DNA of 18,444 bases from Caldilineae bacterium. GTDB taxonomy: Bacteria; Chloroflexota; Anaerolineae; J102. The notes beneath the pieces are model-generated. The model saw only the letters and a list, made by a program, of their open reading frames with translations. It made no database searches and was not told the origin of the DNA. Made by a program: the position numbers and the translations under genes. The stretch spans positions 1-18,444 of the forward strand of contig DUEF01000165.1 in the NCBI GenBank assembly GCA_011176555.1, read 5' to 3'. This document shows positions 1 to 5,701 of this stretch, piece after piece; the stretch's first letter is position 1; each line of letters starts with the position of its first letter.

Positions 1-1
1 C

Positions 2-799
2 CAGATCATGGCCTGGATCATGGACACGTACTCCATGCACCGCGGCTATAGCACGCCGGCCATCGTCACCGGCAAGCCCATCGCTGTCGGCGGCTCGCGC
101 GGCCGCATCGAAGCTACCGGCACGGGCGTAATGTTCACGACCATGGAGGCGATGAAGCATTTGGGCATGGACCCGGCCGAGACGAGCGTCGCCGTCCAGG
201 GCTTTGGCAACGTGGGTTCGGTGGCGGCGCTGCGCATGTGGGAGCAAGGCTGCAAAGTCGTCGCCGTTTCCGATGTGGTCGGAGGCCTCTACAACGCCAA
301 CGGCCTGAACATCCCGGACCTTATCCAACACGCCAAGGCAAGCGGCACGGTCACCGATTACCCCGGTGGAGAGAGGATCAGCAACCGCGAATTGCTGACC
401 AGCGACTGCGATGTCTTGATCCCGGCGGCTCTGGAAGGGCAAATCGACGATCTGATTGCGCCCGACATCAAAGCAAAAATCATCGCCGAAGGCGCCAACG
501 GCCCCTGCACCATGGAAGGCGAGGCCATCCTCCTCGACCGCGGCGTCACCTTCATCCCGGACATCCTCTGCAATGCCGGCGGCGTCACCGTTTCCTACTT
601 CGAGTGGGTGCAGAGCCTCCAGGCGTTTTTCTGGTCAGAAGAGCAGATCATCGACAACCTGCGGCGCATCATGCTGGAGAATTTCCAGGCTGTGTGGGAA
701 ACCGCTCAGACCAAAGGCATCGACATGCGCACCGCCGCCTACACCCTGGCCATCAGCCGCGTGGTCGAAGCGGTTGAAGCGCGGGGAATTTACCCTTAA
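2..799 (+). CDS. gdhA: Glu/Leu/Phe/Val dehydrogenase (glutamate dehydrogenase), C-terminal part
   Basis: NAD(P)-dependent glutamate dehydrogenase, interconverting glutamate and 2-oxoglutarate plus ammonium in the cytoplasm. The reading frame is open to the left edge, so the 5' end (substrate-binding domain with the catalytic lysine) lies outside the window; about 265 residues remain. Visible family signatures are QIMAWIMDTYS at the left edge, the TGKP..GGSRGR..ATGTGV stretch, and a Rossmann fold beginning VAVQGFGNVGS (GxGxxG, bases about 200-217) followed by AVSD. Near the C-terminus are the conserved IIAEGANGP and NAGGVTVSYFEWVQ segments. It ends in TAA at 797-799 with no intrinsic terminator behind it; repeat R1 begins two bases later. 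The exact substrate (Glu versus Leu/Phe/Val) and cofactor cannot be settled from this part, but the C-terminal sequence is most like GDH. Confidence 0.93.
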   Translation, partial: QIMAWIMDTYSMHRGYSTPAIVTGKPIAVGGSRGRIEATGTGVMFTTMEAMKHLGMDPAETSVAVQGFGNVGSVAALRMWEQGCKVVAVSDVVGGLYNANGLNIPDLIQHAKASGTVTDYPGGERISNRELLTSDCDVLIPAALEGQIDDLIAPDIKAKIIAEGANGPCTMEGEAILLDRGVTFIPDILCNAGGVTVSYFEWVQSLQAFFWSEEQIIDNLRRIMLENFQAVWETAQTKGIDMRTAAYTLAISRVVEAVEARGIYP

Positions 800-800
800 T

Positions 801-957
801 AGGCGCGAATGCGCATACATCGACAAAATTTTGTCGGTAATGAACGGCCAATCAGAAATACTCAGATTGGGAAAAACTCAGATGGATCAGTAGAACAAAT
901 CAGTGTTCTCCCCTATCAGAGTGAGCTGTCCGTGAGGGCGTCATTTCCCCGGCGCAG
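801..957 (+). repeat. Dispersed non-coding repeat, copy R1
   Basis: About 157 bp that recur, with scattered changes and small indels, at 3131-3270 in the same orientation. Shared blocks include CATCGACAAAA, GGCCAATCAGAAATACTCAGA, AAATCAGTGTT and CCGTGAGGGC.TCATTT..CCCGGCGCAG. This copy holds two perfect inverted repeats: the 16-bp palindrome CGACAAAATTTTGTCG (821-836), and CCAATC (848-853) paired with GATTGG (865-870). No convincing ORF is present. It lies between gdhA and the 3' end of the glycosyltransferase gene. Confidence 0.8.
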
Positions 958-1060
958 TTGTCGCTTCGCTTAAGCAGATTTCGCAGATTAAAGACAAAAA
1001 AACTGTGCAATCCGTGGATAAAAAAAGGACGATGTTAGCAGTTACGTCACATTAATCCAC
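958..1060. other. AT-rich spacer with a short direct repeat
   Basis: A short gap between R1 and the stop codon of the reverse-strand glycosyltransferase. It contains a near-duplicate GCAGATTT/CGCAGATTA around 974-990 and two A-runs (about 996-1002 and 1020-1026). It resembles eroded intergenic repeat debris. I see no gene, and no GC-rich stem followed by a T-run on either strand. Confidence 0.4.
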
Positions 1061-3064
1061 TCAGGGCGGTGATTCGCCAACCTGGAACGGTGGCAGATCG
1101 ACCGAATCGCCGCCGTTGAGCAATTGGGCGCGCCCGCCATCCGCCCGGCTGTATAACCCCACTCGCCAACGATAGACGCCCGGTTCAAGCGTCACAGCGT
1201 AAGGCTGAACGATAGCATCGCCTGGCCACCAGTCCCGACTGAGCACCGAGAGACCATCCACCTGAGCGACTCGGTCGCCGCTGCTTGCATCCAGCACATG
1301 ATTGAACGCCGTGAAATCGCGGGTTCGCGCTTCCGGCTGCGGTTCCAGCACCTGCCAGATCAGGGTGATCTCGACCGGAGCCGAGTCATTCGCCTCCTCC
1401 GGAAAATCGTAACCGATCAACGCCAGCCCCACGTCGAATACCGGCGCGGGGTCAAGAGGCGTGTAAGACAAGGCGGATTCTGTGAGCGCTGGCAGGCGGT
1501 AGAGATGCGCCGGGGCGCGGTTCTCCGCCAGGGTTCCCGTCCAGACTTCATCACCCAACCCGGCCAACTTCGCTTCCGCGTCCGGGGCGTCGAGCGTCCA
1601 CAAATAGAGGCTGGGCTGATCGAATTTCATTAGCAGAGCGGGGGGCGAGGCGGGCGCTACGAAGCGCGCCCAGGGTGGATTGCCGATCAGCAACGCAATG
1701 ACTGCGGGTTCCCCATCTTGTCCTGGATCCACGCCCTCGACCGCCACCCGAATTTCTTCTGTCCCCAACCGCTCTGACCATGCCCGAGCTTCGCTCAACG
1801 CCTGCTGCCAGCGCTGTAACGAGACGCCAAACGCCTGTCCGCCCGCCCCGGCATCGACGGCTTTCAGAACATCGCCATAGCTGCCAACCCAAACCATCGC
1901 CAGCAACAAAGCGGCAACGCCAACGGCAAGAGAAACAACGCGCCGCTTGATTCGCCATCCCGACAAAAGCTGACCCGCGCCATCGAGCCCCAAAGCGAAA
2001 AAGAGCGCGGGAAGCGGGAGCAGAACCGTCCAGTATTGTGAATACACGCTGATCGGAGCCAGGAACAGCGCCAGGAGTGGGCCCATGGACCAGGCTAAAA
2101 GCAAACGCGCCGTCTGCTTGCGCAGAGGCCGGCGTAGCCAGCGTACGCAACGCACGACGCCTAGCAACAGAATCGCCAGGATCACAACCGCCAGCCATTC
2201 GTTCGCCCGCCACCATAATCCGGAATCGCCTGGCAAGGTGACCAGGCTGGAGATGCCGTTGCCGGTTAGAAAATGCTGCATCTGCAACCAGCGCGCGCCA
2301 ATCGAGAAATCCACCCCGCTCGTTACGCCCTCTCCCAGATTGATCATCTTTCCCAGCGGATTGACGCCTGCTTCCTTTGTCAAAGCCCAAAGGTAGGGGG
2401 CCGCCAGTATCGTCGCCGCCAAAACGCCCCACGCTGTTTGGCGACGCCACCAGCGCCGGGGGGCGATCAGCACTGCACCCAGCCAACTGAGCATTTGCAC
2501 AAGCGCCAACACATGGCTGAGCATCTGCAAAACCGCCACGATCGGGAACCAGAATGCAGATCGGGAGCGATTGCGCACCACCACATTCCACGCCAGCAGC
2601 AACAGCAAGACGCTGAAAACTACCTGGATATGCGCCCACAGCTTACGGTCGTAAAAAACCAACCAGGGATTGGCGGCCATAAACAACGCCGCCAGCAGCC
2701 CCACCCGATAACCGGCAATACGCCGGCCGAGAAGATAGGTCAGCGCCACAGCCAGTACGCCCAACACCGTCCCCCACCACACAGCCAATTCGGGACGCGT
2801 ACCGGCCAGCGCCAATGGCATCGCCTGCAAATAGATACTAAACGCTCCCCGCGGTATGCCCAGTGACGTGCCGCCACTCAGTATCGGGAAACGATCCCCA
2901 CCTGCCAGTTGATAAGCCATCCCCAAGATATGCGCTTCATCATATTTGAATTCAACCAGACCCAACTGCACCCATCGCAGCACAGCAGCTAGCCACAACA
3001 CCAGAATAATGAGCAAGCGGTGGGTGAAAGATACAGGTCGGTTGGTCTGGTCGGGAATCGCCAT
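1061..3064 (-). CDS. GT39/ArnT-like membrane glycosyltransferase with C-terminal beta-rich tail
   Basis: Predicted polytopic membrane protein that would transfer a sugar from a polyprenyl-linked donor at the outer face of the membrane (inference from the family). After a short cytoplasmic N-terminus comes a first membrane helix and then EFKYDEAH, whose Asp42-Glu43 pair matches the catalytic acidic position in the first periplasmic loop of GT39/PMT/ArnT enzymes. About ten further hydrophobic segments follow. The last ~130 residues are soluble (YDFPEEAN, TLIWQVLEP, WWPGDAIVQPYAVTLEPGVYRWRVGLYS) and resemble the beta-sandwich tail of many Chloroflexota glycosyltransferases. I chose the ATG at 3062-3064 (667 aa) because it directly precedes the normal hydrophobic start and has AGAG upstream; a TTG at 3104-3106 would add 14 untypical residues. 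The gene is opposite to its neighbours and sits between repeats R1 and R2. The acceptor is unknown. Confidence 0.85.
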   Translation of the reverse strand: MAIPDQTNRPVSFTHRLLIILVLWLAAVLRWVQLGLVEFKYDEAHILGMAYQLAGGDRFPILSGGTSLGIPRGAFSIYLQAMPLALAGTRPELAVWWGTVLGVLAVALTYLLGRRIAGYRVGLLAALFMAANPWLVFYDRKLWAHIQVVFSVLLLLLAWNVVVRNRSRSAFWFPIVAVLQMLSHVLALVQMLSWLGAVLIAPRRWWRRQTAWGVLAATILAAPYLWALTKEAGVNPLGKMINLGEGVTSGVDFSIGARWLQMQHFLTGNGISSLVTLPGDSGLWWRANEWLAVVILAILLLGVVRCVRWLRRPLRKQTARLLLAWSMGPLLALFLAPISVYSQYWTVLLPLPALFFALGLDGAGQLLSGWRIKRRVVSLAVGVAALLLAMVWVGSYGDVLKAVDAGAGGQAFGVSLQRWQQALSEARAWSERLGTEEIRVAVEGVDPGQDGEPAVIALLIGNPPWARFVAPASPPALLMKFDQPSLYLWTLDAPDAEAKLAGLGDEVWTGTLAENRAPAHLYRLPALTESALSYTPLDPAPVFDVGLALIGYDFPEEANDSAPVEITLIWQVLEPQPEARTRDFTAFNHVLDASSGDRVAQVDGLSVLSRDWWPGDAIVQPYAVTLEPGVYRWRVGLYSRADGGRAQLLNGGDSVDLPPFQVGESPP

Positions 3065-3130
3065 GATCTCTGGCGCGATGATACCGTATCTATCCCCAAA
3101 GACCAATTTTCATGGGTGCATCTCAGCGAT

Positions 3131-3270
3131 AGGCGCTAATGGCGCACACATCGACAAAACTTTGTAGATCATGCACGGCCAATCAGAAATACTCAGATAG
3201 GAAAGTAGCAAAATCAGTGTTTTCCCTGTCAAAGTGAGCTGCCCGTGAGGGCCTCATTTTCCCGGCGCAG
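3131..3270 (+). repeat. Dispersed non-coding repeat, copy R2
   Basis: Second, slightly shorter copy of the R1 repeat (801-957), in the same orientation, on the other side of the glycosyltransferase. Both palindromes of R1 are damaged here: CGACAAAACTTTGTAG (3152-3167) instead of the perfect 16-mer, and GATAGG in place of GATTGG. The long identical block GGCCAATCAGAAATACTCAG is kept. No ORF is apparent. It fills most of the gap 3065-3372 between the glycosyltransferase start and the antitoxin gene. Confidence 0.8.
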
Positions 3271-3309
3271 TCCGGGAACAATCGTTAGATGCTAATGCCA
3301 TGACGACAG

Positions 3310-3338
3310 TTGACAGTTTTTCGTTGTCACATTACAAT
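3310..3338 (+). promoter_or_regulatory. Sigma70-type promoter of the toxin-antitoxin operon
   Basis: Perfect -35 TTGACA (3310-3315), a 17-base spacer, and -10 TACAAT (3333-3338; five of six consensus bases). The expected start of transcription is near 3345, giving a leader of about 28 bases before the antitoxin ATG at 3373. The match is far better than anything else in this AT-richer stretch. Confidence 0.75.
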
Positions 3339-3348
3339 GTCGTACAAC
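3323..3348. promoter_or_regulatory. Candidate autoregulatory operator over the -10 box
   Basis: The inverted repeat ACATT-AC-AATGT (3329-3340) overlaps the -10 element, and an outer pair GTTGT (3323-3327)/ACAAC (3344-3348) surrounds it, with centres one base apart. Phd/YefM antitoxins are known to repress their own operons by binding short palindromes at the promoter, so this is a plausible binding site. That the antitoxin binds here is inference. Confidence 0.45.
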
Positions 3349-3372
3349 ATGAACATCTCAAGGGAAACTCCA

Positions 3373-3669
3373 ATGACAGTCACCATGCTCGACAGTAATC
3401 AGGCTCGCAATAAATGGCGCGAGATGCTGGATAAAGTGCTGATCAACAAGACGGATGTTGTGATCACTCGATACAACAAACCCGTTGCGACGGTTGTCGC
3501 CTATGAGGATTACCTGATCATCCAGGATGAATTGACGAAGCGTCGCGCCGAACGTGAAGCGCTAAACAGGATCGATACCAGCGCCCTGGCCACGATGGTG
3601 GCGTCCGAGCAAGTGTTGGCCAGAGATTGGAATTCACCGGAAGAGGACGAAGCATGGGCAAATTTGTAA
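3373..3669 (+). CDS. Phd/YefM-family antitoxin
   Basis: A 98-residue protein with the typical N-terminal Phd/YefM DNA-binding fold: SNQARNKWREMLDKV, then DVVITRYNKPVATVVAYEDY, the 'ITRxxKPVAVxxxxEdY' signature of the family. The C-terminal part is charged and ends in acidic residues (SPEEDEAWANL), as expected for an intrinsically disordered toxin-neutralising tail. The start at 3373 is preferred over upstream in-frame starts (3310 TTG, 3337 ATG, 3349 ATG) because AAGGGA at 3360-3365 is correctly spaced and the earlier ones overlap or lie next to the promoter. It overlaps the toxin gene by 16 bases, consistent with one transcript and coupled translation. Its predicted jobs are to neutralise the downstream PemK/MazF-like toxin and repress the operon. 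Confidence 0.85.
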   Translation: MTVTMLDSNQARNKWREMLDKVLINKTDVVITRYNKPVATVVAYEDYLIIQDELTKRRAEREALNRIDTSALATMVASEQVLARDWNSPEEDEAWANL

Positions 3670-3992
3670 AAGGAGATGTGGTTGTCCTCCCCTTTCCCTT
3701 TTCCGATCTACGCTCAAGCAAAAAGAGACCGGCGTTGGTGGTTGCGCCTGTTGAACCGTACGACGATCTCATTCTCTGCATGATCACCAGCAAGAATAAA
3801 CGAGACGTTAACTCAGTACCATTGACACAGGCTGATTTTGTTACTGGGAATCTGCCACATGATAGCAACGTGCGTCCCAACCGGTTATTTACGGCTGACG
3901 CCACCATTATTCTCAGAACAGCCGGAAAACTCGACCAGAGAAAGATGGGAGAGGTGGTCGACGAAATCGTGCAAATCATTCGTAGGGACTAA
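3654..3992 (+). CDS. PemK/MazF-family toxin (probable endoribonuclease)
   Basis: A 112-residue protein with the PemK/MazF signature: KGDVVVLPFPFSDL near the N-terminus, KKRPALVVAP (Arg25) and MITSK (Thr45). The Arg and Thr occupy the positions of the catalytic pair in MazF-type RNases. The family cuts single-stranded RNA at short sequences and halts growth when not neutralised. The start at 3654 is chosen over 3627 because AGAGGA at 3642-3647 is well placed and the protein then begins at the family's normal N-terminus. The gene begins inside the antitoxin gene. MazF toxins are classically paired with MazE-type antitoxins, whereas here the partner is Phd/YefM-like. Cleavage specificity cannot be read from sequence. 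Confidence 0.87.
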   Translation: MGKFVKGDVVVLPFPFSDLRSSKKRPALVVAPVEPYDDLILCMITSKNKRDVNSVPLTQADFVTGNLPHDSNVRPNRLFTADATIILRTAGKLDQRKMGEVVDEIVQIIRRD

Positions 3993-4010
3993 CACTATCC
4001 TTATCCCATA

Positions 4011-4039
4011 GTTGGCCCCTCGTACAAGGGCCCGCCAAC
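4011..4039 (+). promoter_or_regulatory. Stem-loop touching the miaB-like Shine-Dalgarno
   Basis: GTTGGC-CCCT (4011-4020), loop CGTACA, AGGG (4027-4030), a three-base bulge CCC, then GCCAAC (4034-4039). The ten paired positions end one base before the GGAG ribosome binding site (4040-4043). No T-run follows, so it is not a standard terminator. It could affect ribosome access, protect the mRNA end, or reduce read-through from the toxin gene. Confidence 0.5.
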
Positions 4040-4048
4040 GGAGAATCC

Positions 4049-5449
4049 ATGAAGAAATATCATATCTGGACCATCGGCTGCCAGATGAATGTGGCCGATT
4101 CCACCCATGTCGGGGCGGAACTGGAAAAACTGGGCATCGAACCAACGGCATCCATCGACGAAGCGGATGTGGTGGTGCTCAATACCTGCGTGGTCAGGCA
4201 AAGCGCCGAAAACAAGGCCGTCGGCAAGCTCGGCTCGCTGAAACGCTGGCGGCAGGCGCGCGGCGACCGCACATTGGCGTTGATGGGCTGCCTGGTCGGG
4301 GTGAAGCCATCTCCGAAACTGCTCGACGCCTACCCCTGGGTCGATGTTTTCATGGGACCGAGCGAAGCTCGCCCTCTGGTGGAGCACCTGCGAAATCGGC
4401 TGATCGACGAGGAGTTGGCCGCGCTGGAACAACGCCAACTGGCGCAGCGCTACCGCATCCAGGACGACAGTTACCCCATCGCCTCGCTCAAGCATTTGGC
4501 GCTGAGCGGCGAGCCGCCCGTGAGCGCCTACGTGCCGGTGGTCTACGGCTGTTCGCACGCCTGCACCTTCTGCATCATCCCCTACCGGCGCGGCGTCGAA
4601 CGCAGCCGGCCGTTGCCAGAGATCGTTCGAGAAACAAAAGGGCTGGTCGGGCAAGGCGTGAAAGAGATCACGCTGCTGGGACAAATTGTCGATCGCTACG
4701 GCTACGACTGGGGCGGTCATCCCGACCTGGTGGCGCTGCTCCGGGCCGTGCACGAAATCGACGGTCTGCAGCGCATCCGTTTTCTCACCAGCCATCCCAA
4801 TTACATGACCGACGCCCTGCTGGAAGCGGTGGCGACGTTGCCCAAAGTCATGCCCCACATCGAAGTCCCTATCCAGGCTGGCGATGATGAGGTGCTGGCC
4901 CACATGAAGCGGGGCTACACTGCGGAGGATTATCGCAAACTCGTGGCCCGCATCCGCGCGTTCATCCCCGACGTGGCCATCCACACGGACATCATCGTCG
5001 GCTTTCCCGGAGAAAGCGAGCAGCAATTCCAGCGCACAGTCGAAATTTTGGAAGAACTGCGGTTGGAAAAAGCGCATCTGGCCCGCTACAGCCCCCGCCC
5101 CGGCACGGTCAGCGCCCGGCGTATGCCCGATGACGCGCCCGATGAGGTCAAACGCCATCGTCACCGCCTGTTGGAAGAACAGCACAAACGCATCAGCGCT
5201 GAAATCAATCGCCGCTGGCTGGATCAGACCGTTCAGGTGCTGGTCGAAGACAGGCACAAGGGCAAATGGCGCGGCCGCACGCCGCAGAATCGCCTGGTGT
5301 TCTTCGACGATGAACGGAACCGCCGCGGCGAGTTGGTGGACGTGCGCATCACCTGGACCGGCCCGTGGAGTATGCAAGGCGTTCCCGCCGATCAGTTTGA
5401 AGCCCGAACTGTGGTTTCTCCCACCCTTGATCTGATCACTGGCGGATAA
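4049..5449 (+). CDS. miaB: MiaB-like tRNA methylthiotransferase (radical SAM)
   Basis: Methylthiotransferase of the MiaB/MtaB group (466 aa), expected to add a methylthio group to a modified adenosine at tRNA position 37 using two [4Fe-4S] clusters. The N-terminal UPF0004 domain carries the three cluster cysteines Cys11 (TIGCQMN), Cys47 (LNTCVVR) and Cys81 (MGCLVG). The radical-SAM domain has CSHACTFC (Cys168, Cys172, Cys175) followed by IIPYRRG. HTDIIVGFPGE and YSPRPGT fit the same family. The C-terminal ~65 residues (from TVQVLVED) correspond to the TRAM tRNA-binding domain. The start is supported by GGAG five bases upstream. Length and motif layout are normal and all six cysteines are present. 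MiaB is favoured over MtaB or RimO because of the GCQMN and YGCSHACTFCIIPYxRG wording, but the subgroup should be checked by phylogeny. Confidence 0.93.
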   Translation: MKKYHIWTIGCQMNVADSTHVGAELEKLGIEPTASIDEADVVVLNTCVVRQSAENKAVGKLGSLKRWRQARGDRTLALMGCLVGVKPSPKLLDAYPWVDVFMGPSEARPLVEHLRNRLIDEELAALEQRQLAQRYRIQDDSYPIASLKHLALSGEPPVSAYVPVVYGCSHACTFCIIPYRRGVERSRPLPEIVRETKGLVGQGVKEITLLGQIVDRYGYDWGGHPDLVALLRAVHEIDGLQRIRFLTSHPNYMTDALLEAVATLPKVMPHIEVPIQAGDDEVLAHMKRGYTAEDYRKLVARIRAFIPDVAIHTDIIVGFPGESEQQFQRTVEILEELRLEKAHLARYSPRPGTVSARRMPDDAPDEVKRHRHRLLEEQHKRISAEINRRWLDQTVQVLVEDRHKGKWRGRTPQNRLVFFDDERNRRGELVDVRITWTGPWSMQGVPADQFEARTVVSPTLDLITGG

Positions 5450-5451
5450 AA

Positions 5452-5566
5452 ACGACATATCGAAGCGGAGGATGCTTCTCAGGCGCGCGACATCCCCCCA
5501 GAAGCGGAGAGATTAGTTCCCTCGTTTCACTCGGTACAGGCCTCTCTCCACTCGTCGAAATCAGGT
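5452..5566 (+). repeat. Interspersed element, copy A
   Basis: Starts three bases after the miaB-like stop and takes up about half of the gap to alaS. It contains the family core GATTAGTTCCCTCGTTTCAC.. to CAGGCCTC (about 5511-5544), a left part with CGACATCCCC, and ends with CTCGTCGAAAT. The outer ends ACGACATATCGA (5452-5463) and TCGAAAT (5555-5561) correspond to the terminal inverted repeats of copy B but are degraded. It has no coding potential of its own. Confidence 0.7.
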
Positions 5567-5616
5567 AAATTTCCGATTCGGCTCAATGCTTCATCTTTTC
5601 CTCCCACACTCCCATT

Positions 5617-5646
5617 CTGGCTCAATCCCGTCGAAAACGGTAGAAT
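5617..5646 (+). promoter_or_regulatory. Possible weak promoter of alaS
   Basis: TAGAAT (5641-5646) is a reasonable -10 box, but the best -35 is only CTGGCT (5617-5622) at 18-base spacing. It would give a leader of about 50 bases before the alaS ATG. Position supports it, since the gap from miaB is filled by an element and alaS needs a promoter; sequence support is modest. Confidence 0.3.
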
Positions 5647-5701
5647 AAAGTTTTGCAGCCTGCCATCGTCTCACTCGATCCATTTCGCAATTCAAAATCT
5701 C

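Noticed and set aside
3065..3106. TTG start at 3104-3106 for the GT39 gene
   Set aside because: It adds 14 residues with no family similarity; the ATG at 3062-3064 gives the normal N-terminus.
4001..5458. Long open frame (485 codons) on the reverse strand opposite the miaB-like gene
   Set aside because: Mirror of a GC-rich coding region: no family signature, and the forward frame has complete radical-SAM and TRAM motifs.
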